From Thalassobacillus sp. CUG 92003 (lineage in GTDB: Bacteria > Bacillota > Bacilli > Bacillales > Halobacillaceae): a DNA stretch of 64,000 nt. The notes under the pieces were generated by a model, which made no database searches, was not told where the DNA came from, and worked only from the letters and a program-made list of their open reading frames with translations. This document shows positions 1-8,969 of this stretch, in pieces (the stretch's first letter is position 1; every line of letters starts with the position of its first letter). The position numbers were made by a program, and so were the translations under genes. The stretch lies in assembly GCF_013618635.1 (NCBI RefSeq), contig NZ_JABLSJ010000001.1, positions 310,001 to 374,000 on the forward strand, given 5' to 3'.

Positions 1-53
1 ATGAAACATTAACAACACAGCATATTTTATATAAAGTAGGTGAATAGATTTTG

Positions 54-836
54 ATGGATAACGGCTATATGAAATTTTTAAATGAACGGCAGACTGAAAT
101 CGTGGATAAGATTAACGAAGAAGGCTCTGTGAAAGTGTCTCAATTAAGTGCCGTTTATCGTGTCTCGCTTGAAACGATCAGAAGGGATCTTGAAAAATTG
201 GAATCGTTGAGTTTGTTGAAAAAGATACATGGGGGCGCAATCTCCACTCAACTCGATTCGAGTACAGAAATCCCTTTACAAAAAAGAAGTCAGACGAACA
301 TTGAAGAGAAAGTCAAAATAGCCGAAGAAGCGGCTGCTTTTATTGAAGATGGTGATATTGTAGGGTTTGATGCCAGTACGACGGTTCACCAAATGACCAA
401 GTTGATTCAAGGTAAGCAAGTAACTGTTGTAACGAATTCAATTCCGATTACGTTGGATTTATCAACGAAACCGGGAATTACAGTGTTACTTGCAGGGGGA
501 TATGTTCGCAATGAGTCGATGTCCCTGGTGGGTTCTTCCGCAGAGAAAGTCATAGCGGACTATCACGTGGATAAATTCTTCTTTTCTTGTACAGGGTTTG
601 ATTTGAAACGAGGAGTAAGTGAGTTGAGTGAGGAGCAAGCAAAGGTTAAAGAGAAGTTTATCGATATTTCAGATCAGCTTTTTTTATTAGCGGATCATAG
701 TAAGTTTCAGTCTAAATCATTGGTAAAGTTGCTAGGGTTTGAAGAGCTGGACTACCTTATTACGGATAGCGGCATAGGCGTTAAAGACATACAATCGATC
801 AAGGCGAAAGGCACGAATGTTGTCATAGCCAAATAA
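54..836 (+). CDS. DeoR/GlpR-family transcriptional regulator
   Basis: A 260-aa repressor of the DeoR type. The N-terminal winged HTH (about residues 8-60) contains the family signature VSLETIRRDLEKLE. The C-terminal sugar-phosphate sensor domain (about 78-240) has the ISOCOT-type stretch GDIVGFDASTTV. Such proteins repress sugar catabolic operons and are released by a phosphorylated sugar. It stands directly upstream of the kinase/epimerase/ABC operon, so I infer that it controls it. AGGTGA at 38-43 serves either TTG at 51 or ATG at 54; I chose the ATG. An intrinsic terminator follows it. The inducer cannot be read from the sequence. Confidence 0.9.
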   Translation: MDNGYMKFLNERQTEIVDKINEEGSVKVSQLSAVYRVSLETIRRDLEKLESLSLLKKIHGGAISTQLDSSTEIPLQKRSQTNIEEKVKIAEEAAAFIEDGDIVGFDASTTVHQMTKLIQGKQVTVVTNSIPITLDLSTKPGITVLLAGGYVRNESMSLVGSSAEKVIADYHVDKFFFSCTGFDLKRGVSELSEEQAKVKEKFIDISDQLFLLADHSKFQSKSLVKLLGFEELDYLITDSGIGVKDIQSIKAKGTNVVIAK

Positions 837-861
837 AACACCGTAAATAATAAATTTGTTG

Positions 862-893
862 AGTGGGTTTTTTATAAATCCCACTTTTTTTTT
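862..893 (+). terminator. Intrinsic terminator after the DeoR gene
   Basis: A 6-bp stem AGTGGG (862-867) / CCCACT (880-885) is followed by a run of T (885-893). It separates the regulator transcript from the next operon. It also argues against the upstream start codon at 856 for the kinase gene. Confidence 0.7.
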
Positions 894-903
894 GGTTTTA
901 ATG

Positions 904-932
904 TTGACTTTATGTGGAGTCGCTTTTATAAT
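904..932 (+). promoter_or_regulatory. Sigma-A promoter of the kinase/ABC operon
   Basis: TTGACT at 904-909 and TATAAT at 927-932 are separated by exactly 17 bp, a near-perfect vegetative promoter. Transcription would start near 939, which fits a kinase start at 964 and excludes the longer reading from 856. Confidence 0.85.
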
Positions 933-963
933 TTTAACTATCAGAAAATTGGGAGTTTTCGAA

Positions 964-2643
964 ATGGACACATACACACTTGGAATTGATTTTGGCACTA
1001 AATCGGTTCGAGCAATATTACTGAATAGTTTAAATGGAAATTTGAAAGCGATTTCAGATGTGGCGTATCCCCATGGGGTTATCACGTCGAAGCTTCCGAA
1101 TAGCGCAGTCCCGTTAGAAAAAGGGTGGGCGCTTCAACACCCTCAGGATTACGTGGACTGTCTGGTGGAGGCCGTAACCGAATGTCTTGAAGAGGCAGAG
1201 GTGGATCGGAGTGAAGTAGTTGGAATGGGAATTGATTTCACGGCATCGACTATTCTGCCTATCGATTCCTCAGGTATGCCGTTATGTTTGCGAACGGAGT
1301 GGGCCGAAAACAAGCATAGCTGGGTGAAGTTATGGAAACATCATGCAGCTTACCAGGAAAAAGAGGAGATTAACCAGGTTGCTCACCAAACCAATCAGTC
1401 TTTTTTGAGCAATTATGGCGGTGAGATTTCTGAAGAGTGGATGCTTCCTAAAGTGTTACAAATTTTGAAGGAAGCACCTGAAGTGTATGAGGCAGCAGAC
1501 GCTTTTATTGAAGCCGGAGATTGGGTTGTCTTTCAGTTAACCGGCAATCTAATTAGGTCAACTTGCATGGCAGGTTATAAGGGGCTTTGGGATTATGAGG
1601 AAGGATTTCCTGATCCAGCTTTTCTAGAGCAGGTTCACCCTGACCTCAAACATTTCTTCCGTGACAAAATGGCCGGGACGATTCAAGCTCCGGGGGATCG
1701 GGCCGGCACGTTACATAAAGCGTTGGCTGAACGTCTAGGTTTGAGTGAATATGTAGTGGTCTCGACAGCAATTATTGATGCGCACGCTTCGGTCATCGGA
1801 TCCGGCATCAAGGATGAACAGGCTATGTTATCCGTGATGGGCACATCACTTTGTCAAATGATTTTATCCGATGTAAAAAAACCGGCTCCGGGTATTGGCG
1901 GTGTTGTTAAAGACGGTATTCTACCAGGCCGATTCGCTTACGAAACCGGCCAAGCGTCCGGCGGTGATGTGTTTGAATGGTTCATCGATAATATGGTGCC
2001 AGAAAGTTTGATGGCAGAAGCGGAAAGTGAAGGAATCTCGATTTATCAGCTGCTGACACGAGAAGCGGGTCAGCTGTCACCCGGAGAGTCCGGCTTGGTA
2101 GCGCTTGATTGGTGGAATGGTAACCGTTCTACGTTAAAGAAACCGGAACTCTCAGGGACGATTGTCGGTTTAACGGTCGATACGAAACCGGAAGAAATTT
2201 TCCGGGCGTTAATGGAAGCGCTTGCTTTTGGGACGCGAAAAATCGTAGAGGTCCTGGCTGAATCCGGAATAAGCATTACCACGTTTTACAATTCAGGTGG
2301 ATTGGCTGAAAAGAATGAAGTCCTCATGCAAATTTATGCTGATGTAATTGGGCGGCCGATGAATGTGATTAAAACGCCTCATACATCAGCTCGCGGGGCT
2401 GCCATATTAGGAGCTGTAGCTGCAGGGCCTGAAAATGGCGGCTGGGAAGGTTTTACGTCTGGACTCGATTCACTTGGAACAGTTGATTATAAAGTGTTTG
2501 AGCCTCGTGAGGCGAACCATCGTATTTATGAGGAGTTGTATGCTTTCTATGACGATCTTTATGAAAGCTTTGGTAAAGGGGCAGATATGATGGGTAGATT
2601 ACGCTCTCTTCAACAAACACATACAGGGGAGAGGATAACATGA
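964..2643 (+). CDS. AraB-type ribulokinase (FGGY kinase)
   Basis: A 559-aa FGGY-family kinase predicted to phosphorylate ribulose (L- or D-) or a related ketose with ATP. The N-terminal phosphate-binding loop is GIDFGTKSVRA (about residues 7-17). GMGIDFTAST lies near residue 86 and the C-terminal ATP-site motif NSGGLAEKN near residue 442. Length and local sequence (WALQHPQDY, SEEWMLPKV, AGYK) match Bacillus AraB. GGGAG at 950-954 precedes ATG 964; the open frame runs back to 856 but crosses the terminator and promoter. It overlaps the epimerase gene by 4 bp. No araA or araD is nearby, so L-arabinose is unlikely to be the pathway substrate here. Confidence 0.85.
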   Translation: MDTYTLGIDFGTKSVRAILLNSLNGNLKAISDVAYPHGVITSKLPNSAVPLEKGWALQHPQDYVDCLVEAVTECLEEAEVDRSEVVGMGIDFTASTILPIDSSGMPLCLRTEWAENKHSWVKLWKHHAAYQEKEEINQVAHQTNQSFLSNYGGEISEEWMLPKVLQILKEAPEVYEAADAFIEAGDWVVFQLTGNLIRSTCMAGYKGLWDYEEGFPDPAFLEQVHPDLKHFFRDKMAGTIQAPGDRAGTLHKALAERLGLSEYVVVSTAIIDAHASVIGSGIKDEQAMLSVMGTSLCQMILSDVKKPAPGIGGVVKDGILPGRFAYETGQASGGDVFEWFIDNMVPESLMAEAESEGISIYQLLTREAGQLSPGESGLVALDWWNGNRSTLKKPELSGTIVGLTVDTKPEEIFRALMEALAFGTRKIVEVLAESGISITTFYNSGGLAEKNEVLMQIYADVIGRPMNVIKTPHTSARGAAILGAVAAGPENGGWEGFTSGLDSLGTVDYKVFEPREANHRIYEELYAFYDDLYESFGKGADMMGRLRSLQQTHTGERIT

Positions 2644-3323
2644 CAAAACTGGGTCCATCGTTAATGTGTGCCGATATGGGGTTGTTGCGCAGTACAGTTG
2701 AAGAGTTCGATCAAGCAGGTATCGACTATTTTCATTTTGACATTATGGACGGCAACTTTGTACCTAATTTTTCAATGGGGATCGATATGGTGAAAGATTT
2801 GCGCCCCCACACGGATAAACCGTTTGATATTCACTTAATGGTTGCGCAGCCTGATTCATTTATTCCGTTTTTTGCAGATGCCGGGGCTGATATGATCACC
2901 ATCCATGCCGAAATAAGCGGCCATGTCCAACGTGTCTTACAATCCATTAAGCAGCAAGGGTTGAAGGCAGGGATTGCGCTGAATCCATCGACGCCCTTAC
3001 AGGCCCTCGATTATATAATTGAAGATCTGGATTACATTACGGTGATGACAGTGAATCCGGGGTTTGCCGGTCAATCGTTCATCCCTTCGATGTATCGCAA
3101 AATTTCTGACCTTAACAAGCTGATTCAAGCTTCCAACCTTGATATCGCTATTCAAGTGGATGGCAATATTGGGTTCGAAACGGCTCCGCAAGCTGTTGCA
3201 GAAGGCGCCGACATGCTCGTGTGCGGGACATCGAGCTTGTTTAAGCAAAATGTCTCCTACGCGGAGGCGGTGATGACATTTCGTTCCTTCCTTCACAATC
3301 AAAATGTTATAAACAAAGCCTAA
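2640..3323 (+). CDS. Ribulose-phosphate 3-epimerase family protein
   Basis: A 227-aa TIM-barrel epimerase of the Rpe/AlsE family, interconverting ribulose-5-phosphate and xylulose-5-phosphate, or allulose-6-phosphate and fructose-6-phosphate. Visible family motifs are GPSLMCAD at the N terminus, HFDIMDGNFVPN (about 32-43, with metal-binding H and D), DIHLMV, NPGFAGQSF and IQVDGNI (about 171-177). Its start overlaps the kinase stop (ATGA), implying translational coupling, so it probably acts on the kinase product. Whether it prefers a pentose or a hexose phosphate cannot be read; a separate housekeeping rpe is expected elsewhere. Confidence 0.88.
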   Translation: MTKLGPSLMCADMGLLRSTVEEFDQAGIDYFHFDIMDGNFVPNFSMGIDMVKDLRPHTDKPFDIHLMVAQPDSFIPFFADAGADMITIHAEISGHVQRVLQSIKQQGLKAGIALNPSTPLQALDYIIEDLDYITVMTVNPGFAGQSFIPSMYRKISDLNKLIQASNLDIAIQVDGNIGFETAPQAVAEGADMLVCGTSSLFKQNVSYAEAVMTFRSFLHNQNVINKA

Positions 3324-3344
3324 AAATATGGAGTTGGTGCACAT

Positions 3345-4280
3345 ATGGATATCACAATAGTAGGAAGTATTAACATAGACATCGTTGCCTTAACGAACGA
3401 GTACCCGAAACGAGGCGAAACCATTTTTGGCAATGATATTAAGTATCTATCGGGAGGCAAAGGAGCTAATCAGGCGATTGCCTGTGCCCGTCTTGAAAAA
3501 GAGGTCCAAATGATTGGTGCTGTTGGAAGGGACGAATTCGGTACAAACCTGATTCATAACCTGCACACTAATTATGTGGAGACGCATTTTGTTAAACAGA
3601 CTGATGATGCCGCAACCGGCACAGCTCTAATCACGATCGATGGGGCAGCAGAAAATACTATGCTCGTATTGAAGGGGGCGAATAACGCCCTACATCCTGC
3701 TGATATTAGACAAGCTTTTGCCCGAAAAGACCCCGGACATATTTTACTGGTCCAAATGGAAGTCCCGGAAGATACCGTTATTGAAGCGATGGTGGAAGCG
3801 AAAAAGCAGGGGATGTATGTCATTCTCGACCCTGCCCCAGCTGAAGGCATTACCATGCGCGCCTTGAAACATGCCGATCTTATCATTCCGAATTATCAAG
3901 AAATTAAACAAATGATTGGCGAAGAAGTGAACGATGTACATTCCGCTTTACAGGCGGCGCAGGCGCTGGAAGCCATTGGAGTGGAAGAATCGATTATCAA
4001 AATGGCCGACCAAGGATCCCTTGCCTATTCGAAAGGAAAATATAAGCATATCTCAACGGTTGATGTGGATCCAGTCGATACGGTCGGGGCTGGTGATGCC
4101 TTCGCAGGAGCACTCGCCTGTGCGCTTGCCGACGGTAAAGATTTGTTCTCAGCTGCTCAATTTTCCTCCATCGCAGGGGCGCTGGTTGTGACTAAATTGG
4201 GGGCACAATCGGCTCCGACGCTTTCAGAACTGAAAGACTTCTGCAATGAACATGGGTTTTTGTTAGAAGAAAAAGTATAG
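3345..4280 (+). CDS. rbsK: Ribokinase (PfkB family)
   Basis: A 311-aa PfkB-family sugar kinase closest to ribokinase, which makes ribose-5-phosphate from ribose and ATP. The substrate signature GGKGANQAIACARL starts near residue 37. The C-terminal PfkB signature DTVGAGDAFAGALA (near 245) carries the catalytic base D in GAGD. It lies 21 bp after the epimerase gene and 30 bp before the transporter ATPase, with GGAG around 3330 as ribosome binding site. Its presence beside an Rpe-like epimerase suggests the imported sugar or a side product is a pentose. Other PfkB substrates cannot be excluded. Confidence 0.85.
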   Translation: MDITIVGSINIDIVALTNEYPKRGETIFGNDIKYLSGGKGANQAIACARLEKEVQMIGAVGRDEFGTNLIHNLHTNYVETHFVKQTDDAATGTALITIDGAAENTMLVLKGANNALHPADIRQAFARKDPGHILLVQMEVPEDTVIEAMVEAKKQGMYVILDPAPAEGITMRALKHADLIIPNYQEIKQMIGEEVNDVHSALQAAQALEAIGVEESIIKMADQGSLAYSKGKYKHISTVDVDPVDTVGAGDAFAGALACALADGKDLFSAAQFSSIAGALVVTKLGAQSAPTLSELKDFCNEHGFLLEEKV

Positions 4281-4310
4281 CGCTTACATTTTAGAAAGAA
4301 GGTGAGTAAA

Positions 4311-5831
4311 ATGGCAGACTATATTTTGGAAATGATGCATGTCAGCAAGACGTTCCCCGGAGTGAAAGCATTGGATGATGTTTACCTCGGCATTGAACAA
4401 GGTGAAGTTCATGCATTGGTCGGGGAGAATGGCGCCGGGAAATCAACATTGATTAAGGTGCTGGCTGGTGTTCATGCTCCGGATGAGGGGGCAGAGATAT
4501 TCTTTGAAGGGGAACCAGCTAAAATTGACAAACCAATTGATGCCACGACCATGGGTGTCTCGGTTATTTATCAGGATCTTAGTTTGTTTCCCAATTTGTC
4601 AGTAGCTGAAAACATTTGCATCGGAAAAGATGGCAGATTACCTGCCTGGAGCTTTATGAACTGGAAGAAAATGAAACGGATGGCGGAGGAAGCGCTTGAT
4701 GAAATGGATGTACCGATTGACGTGAATAAAAATGTAGATGATCTCAGTATTGCCCAACAGCAAATGGTCGAGATCGCCCGTGCCATTGCTTTTGATGCTA
4801 AGCTGATCGTTATGGACGAGCCGACCTCTTCTTTATCGCATAGCGAGGTTGAAAAGCTGTATAACGTCATCGATAAGCTGAAAGCAAAAGGTATTTCCAT
4901 CATCTTTATTAGTCATAAACTGAAAGAGTTATTCAAAGTATCTGACCGTATCTCAGTGCTGCGGGATGGTAAATACATCGGAAGTTATCACATGGATGAA
5001 ACGACAGAAGAAAAACTCATCACCTTAATGGTGGGGCGGGACGTTTCCTACGAACGTAAATCACGATTTAATCAGATTGCTGATGAGGTGGTTTTAGAAT
5101 TGAAGCAGTTTACTAAAAAAGGGAATTTCAAAAATATCAGCTTACAGTTAAAAAAGGGGGAAATTTTAGGAATCACCGGCTTGGTGGGTTCAGGCCGATC
5201 CGAGCTTGCCCAGGCGATATTCGGATTGAATAAACCAGATAGCGGAACCCTCCATCTACACGGAAAAAAAGCCAAAGTACGTTCTTCAAATGAAGCGATG
5301 AAACATGGTATCGCCTATATTCCTGAAGACAGAAAGAAACAAGGGCTTGTGCTCAATCAGCCGGTGACCAACAATATTTCACTTCCGGTACTGCGTAACA
5401 TGAAAAATCCACTTCGATTGTTGAAGAAGAAGGATGAAAGAAAGATGGCAGATGACTATGTGGAAAGACTTGATGTGCGTCCTGCGCTTCCTGATTTGAA
5501 AGCGATGCAACTCTCAGGTGGGAATCAACAGAAGGTAGTCATCAGTAAGTGGCTCGCTACTGAGCCAGACATACTTATTATTGATGAGCCCACTAACGGA
5601 ATTGATATTGGGGCCAAAACAGAAATTCATAAATTATTGCAAGAATTGGCTGATAAAGGCATTGCCGTCATTGTGATTTCTTCTGAACTCCCAGAAGTGT
5701 TGGCTGTGAGTGACCGGATACTGGTCATGCGTCAGGGAAGGGTCGTGAGTGAAATGAGCGGTCATGATGCCTCGCAGGAAAAAATCATGAATTTCGCCTT
5801 CTTAGGCTCAAGCGATAAAGAAATCAGCTAG
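4311..5831 (+). CDS. Sugar ABC transporter ATPase (RbsA/RhaT-like, two NBDs)
   Basis: A 506-aa protein with two fused nucleotide-binding domains, the layout of RbsA/MglA/RhaT carbohydrate importers. NBD1 has Walker A GENGAGKST (near 37) and Walker B LIVMDEPTSS (near 164), with a degenerate signature LSIAQQQ. NBD2 has a looped P-site GLVGSGRSE (near 290), signature LSGGNQQK (near 400) and Walker B ILIIDEPTNG (near 420). ATG 4311 is chosen over GTG 4302 because AAGGTGAG (4299-4306) is then correctly spaced. It is followed by two permeases and a binding protein. Confidence 0.92.
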   Translation: MADYILEMMHVSKTFPGVKALDDVYLGIEQGEVHALVGENGAGKSTLIKVLAGVHAPDEGAEIFFEGEPAKIDKPIDATTMGVSVIYQDLSLFPNLSVAENICIGKDGRLPAWSFMNWKKMKRMAEEALDEMDVPIDVNKNVDDLSIAQQQMVEIARAIAFDAKLIVMDEPTSSLSHSEVEKLYNVIDKLKAKGISIIFISHKLKELFKVSDRISVLRDGKYIGSYHMDETTEEKLITLMVGRDVSYERKSRFNQIADEVVLELKQFTKKGNFKNISLQLKKGEILGITGLVGSGRSELAQAIFGLNKPDSGTLHLHGKKAKVRSSNEAMKHGIAYIPEDRKKQGLVLNQPVTNNISLPVLRNMKNPLRLLKKKDERKMADDYVERLDVRPALPDLKAMQLSGGNQQKVVISKWLATEPDILIIDEPTNGIDIGAKTEIHKLLQELADKGIAVIVISSELPEVLAVSDRILVMRQGRVVSEMSGHDASQEKIMNFAFLGSSDKEIS

Positions 5832-5844
5832 GGGGAGGGATAAA

Positions 5845-6840
5845 GTGAATGTATTAAAAGCAAAGGAAATCGGCATTGCCTCGATTATTATTCTGCTTTG
5901 TATCATATTGACAATCATTAATCCAGTCTTTTTGTCAATCGATAACTTACTCGATGTAATTAAAGGTAATGCTGTCTTGGGAATCTTGGCCATTGGGATG
6001 ACGCTGGTCATTATAACGGGCGGCATTGACGTTTCGGTGGCAGCTGTTACGACAGCCGTCACAGTATTCGTTGGCTTTCTCATGATGAATTTACCGGACA
6101 ATTTCTTGTCAGTCGTTATTATTTTTATTGCTGCTCCTTTATTTGGGATGTTACTCGGATCAATCAACGGTTTCTTTGTAGCTAAAATCAAAATACCTGC
6201 GATTGTTGTGACGCTAGGAACGCTGAGCATTTTTAATGGTGGGATCATCTACCTCACTAGCGGCCAGTACACGAACAGTACGAATTTTCCCCAGGTGTTC
6301 ATGGACTTCAGTAACCTGGATATTTTCGGAATATCGATTCTTGTCTACATTTTGTTTGCTGTTGCGCTGTGTACCGGCTACATTTTGAAATACACAACGA
6401 TCGGCCGTTCCGTGTTTGCCATTGGAGGTAATCAACAATCTGCTGTCAGGGTGGGCATTAATCAGGATCGTGTGCAACTGTTTGTCTTTGCATTTATGGG
6501 GTTTTTAGCCGGGATTGCCGCGATCGTGCAGATTGCTTACACAAAAGCGATAGATCCTAATGGACTAGCCGGCTTAGAATTGACCGTCATTGCAGCTGTC
6601 GTACTCGGCGGAGCGAACTTGATGGGAGGAAGAGGATCGATTAAAGGGACGCTGCTCGGGGTGCTGCTACTGGCGATAACAGAGAATGGCTTGATTTTGG
6701 CTCGAATTGATACGTTTTGGCAGCGGGTTGTGGTCGGCTTGATTATTTTAATTGCCGTCTCCTATGACGCCATCCAAAACAAACGTGCTGAGCGTAAACG
6801 TTCTACGATTGAAGTAGAAGATGAACAGGAGGCTTCATAA
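5845..6840 (+). CDS. Sugar ABC transporter permease 1
   Basis: A 331-aa integral membrane protein of the RbsC/RhaP/LsrC class (BPD_transp_2). It has about eight to ten hydrophobic segments and the family motifs GMTLVIITGGIDVSV (near 50) and VLGGANLMGGRGSIKGT (near 252). It starts with GTG after a strong GGGGGAGGG site and overlaps the second permease by 1 bp. Two different permeases after one fused ATPase is the RhaPQ/LsrCD arrangement, not the homodimeric RbsC one. Confidence 0.9.
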   Translation: MNVLKAKEIGIASIIILLCIILTIINPVFLSIDNLLDVIKGNAVLGILAIGMTLVIITGGIDVSVAAVTTAVTVFVGFLMMNLPDNFLSVVIIFIAAPLFGMLLGSINGFFVAKIKIPAIVVTLGTLSIFNGGIIYLTSGQYTNSTNFPQVFMDFSNLDIFGISILVYILFAVALCTGYILKYTTIGRSVFAIGGNQQSAVRVGINQDRVQLFVFAFMGFLAGIAAIVQIAYTKAIDPNGLAGLELTVIAAVVLGGANLMGGRGSIKGTLLGVLLLAITENGLILARIDTFWQRVVVGLIILIAVSYDAIQNKRAERKRSTIEVEDEQEAS

Positions 6841-7796
6841 TGAAATCGCTTTCAAAGGAGTCTATTCTTGGATTAGTCACATTGGGCGTTATTATCCTGA
6901 TGAGCATGATTGCTCCCGGATTTCTTGACTTAGGCAATATTTATAACATGATGTTCCAATTGCCTGAGTTCGGACTACTCACTCTCGGGATGATGGTGAT
7001 CATCATCACTGGCGGGATCGACTTAAGTATCACTTATGTCGCCGCGCTTTCTGGAGTAATTATGGCTATCATGATATCCAGTGGAGTTTTTCTGCCTTTT
7101 GCTATTTTAGTAGGTGTGCTCGTTGCCTTGGCTTGTGGCTCGTTGAATGGCTTTATCGTCTCAAAAATCGGGGTCTCACCGATTTTGGTGACACTGGGTA
7201 CCATGGTTTTATTTGAGGGTGTCATCTTGAGTATTACGAAAGGAACTTCGATCTCCGGATTTCCTGCCGCTTATAATCTGATCGGCAATGGTTATATCGG
7301 AGGTGTGGTACCGCTGTCCATCATTATCTTTGCAGCGTTTGCCATCCTAACCGCTGTTTTATTGAACAAAACAGAGTGGGGCAGGCAGGTTTACATGCTA
7401 GGCAGCAACCCTGTGGCTACTTTGTTCAGTGGTGTCAATAACAGCCGCGTGTTAATGAAAGTTTACTTATATGGTGCTTTGTTGGCTGCTGTAGCGGCAA
7501 TCATCATGACCTCGCGCTACAATTCGGCCAAAGTGGACTTAGGATCGTCCTATCTGCTGCAAAGTGTTGCAGCGGCAGTCCTGGGCGGGACAGAAATTCA
7601 AGGGGGGTATGGTAAAGTAATTGGCACCATTTACGCTGTGATCATTTTCCAGGTACTGTCTAACGGCTTGAACTTGTTAGGGGTTGATAGTTCACTTGTC
7701 ACTGTGATTATGGGAGCGATTCTCATCTTTGTGTTGACACTCAACTTCGCTACTCACACATTTCGCAACAAAAAGCAGGTTGCAGGTCAAGCTTAG
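6840..7796 (+). CDS. Sugar ABC transporter permease 2
   Basis: A 318-aa membrane protein paralogous to permease 1. It has GMMVIIITGGIDLSITY near residue 50 and VLGGTEIQGGYGKVIGT near 247, which are the same family signatures. The start overlaps the preceding stop (TAATG), which favours coupled synthesis of the two subunits. It should form a heterodimeric channel with permease 1, driven by the ATPase encoded upstream. Confidence 0.9.
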   Translation: MKSLSKESILGLVTLGVIILMSMIAPGFLDLGNIYNMMFQLPEFGLLTLGMMVIIITGGIDLSITYVAALSGVIMAIMISSGVFLPFAILVGVLVALACGSLNGFIVSKIGVSPILVTLGTMVLFEGVILSITKGTSISGFPAAYNLIGNGYIGGVVPLSIIIFAAFAILTAVLLNKTEWGRQVYMLGSNPVATLFSGVNNSRVLMKVYLYGALLAAVAAIIMTSRYNSAKVDLGSSYLLQSVAAAVLGGTEIQGGYGKVIGTIYAVIIFQVLSNGLNLLGVDSSLVTVIMGAILIFVLTLNFATHTFRNKKQVAGQA

Positions 7797-7838
7797 TTCG
7801 TTTTGAGAACGTTATTCAAAATTAAGGGGAGGAAAAGC

Positions 7839-8879
7839 ATGAAGAAACCATTTTATTTATTTGTTGCTTCGTTAGTTGCCATCCTGGTGTTGGCCGGTTG
7901 TGTGTCTGATCAGAATGTGTCCTCAAGTGATTCAGAAGGGGAAAATAATGAGTCGGGTGAAGATGAGAAACTGACCATCGCTGTTGTGCCTAAGCTTGTG
8001 GGAATTCCTTACTTTAATGCTTCCGAACAAGGGGCAATCGATGCAGGAGAAGAACTGGGCGTAGAGGTTATTTATAAGGGGCCAACGGAGGCTGATGCGG
8101 CTCAGCAGGTAAAAGTCATTGAAGACTTGATCAGTCAGGATGTTGACGTGATCGCTGTAGCACCGAACGACCCAGCGTCATTGACGCCTGTATTGAAAAA
8201 AGCAAAAGAAGAAGGTATCCATGTGATGGACTGGGACACGCCCGCAGATAAGGAAGTAGTCGAGCTGTCCGTCCACCAAATTGACGATGAGCAGTATGGT
8301 CGTCACGTAACCGATTTATTAGTTGAGAATATGGGCAAGGAAGAAGGCAAAATCGGCTTACTGACCGGTGGGCTTTCAGCAGCTAACTTGAATGCCTGGA
8401 TAGAAGGAGCCAAAATGCAAGCTAAAGAAGAATATCCAGGTCTAGAATTCGTAATAGACAAAATTGCCACGGATGAAAAACAGCAAGTCGCTTACCAAAA
8501 AACGTTGAATTTGATTAAATCCTATCCTGAACTTGAAGGGATTATGGCGTTCTCAACTCCAGCTCCACTTGGTGCGGCCCAAGCCGTTCAAGAACAAGGA
8601 ATGCAGGATGATATCTCAGTAGTAGGTACAGCACTGCCGACGGACTCTAAACCATTCCTTGATGATGGATCCCTCGATGTAGCGACGCTATGGGAGCCGG
8701 ATAAGTTAGGCTTTCTAACCGTTTATTTAGCGAAACAGTTGGCGGAAGGCAATGAGATTGAGGATGGTATGGAAGTACCGAATATAGGCGAAGTAGAGGT
8801 TTGGGATGATAACAAGACGGTTATCATGGGACCTCCAACTGACTTTACGAAAGAAAACGCTGGGGATTATGATTTCTAA
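7839..8879 (+). CDS. Sugar-binding lipoprotein (RhaS/LsrB-like)
   Basis: A 346-aa periplasmic-binding-protein-like lipoprotein. The signal peptide ends in the lipobox LAGC with the lipidated Cys at residue 21, followed by a Ser/Glu/Asn-rich linker. The mature part starts with AVVPKLVGIPYFNA and contains YKGPTEADAAQQV and VAPNDPASL, which are typical of the rhamnose (RhaS) and AI-2 (LsrB) branch. ATG 7839 follows AAGGGGAGG; the 12-codon longer frame from 7803 lacks a site and would spoil the signal peptide. It is the last gene of the transporter block and is followed by a terminator. Given the rha genes next door, L-rhamnose is the best guess for ligand. Confidence 0.88.
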   Translation: MKKPFYLFVASLVAILVLAGCVSDQNVSSSDSEGENNESGEDEKLTIAVVPKLVGIPYFNASEQGAIDAGEELGVEVIYKGPTEADAAQQVKVIEDLISQDVDVIAVAPNDPASLTPVLKKAKEEGIHVMDWDTPADKEVVELSVHQIDDEQYGRHVTDLLVENMGKEEGKIGLLTGGLSAANLNAWIEGAKMQAKEEYPGLEFVIDKIATDEKQQVAYQKTLNLIKSYPELEGIMAFSTPAPLGAAQAVQEQGMQDDISVVGTALPTDSKPFLDDGSLDVATLWEPDKLGFLTVYLAKQLAEGNEIEDGMEVPNIGEVEVWDDNKTVIMGPPTDFTKENAGDYDF

Positions 8880-8902
8880 ACGCGTCAGAATCAGAGACTA
8901 GG

Positions 8903-8933
8903 AAAAAGGGAGTGATGACGCTTCCTTTTTTCA
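8903..8933 (+). terminator. Intrinsic terminator between transporter and rha genes
   Basis: AAAAAGGGAG (8903-8912) pairs with CTTCCTTTTT (8921-8930) with one G-T wobble, an 8-nt loop and terminal T residues. It may be a partial stop that keeps transporter mRNA levels different from those of the enzymes. Confidence 0.65.
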
Positions 8934-8969
8934 TTCAATTAATTTTAAGTACAAAGGAGAAGGATAGAA

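Noticed and set aside
856-963. N-terminal extension of the ribulokinase frame with a hydrophobic stretch
   Set aside because: It would be translated from a terminator and the promoter itself, has no ribosome binding site, and FGGY kinases start at the GIDFGT region. The start at 964 fits the promoter at 904-932.
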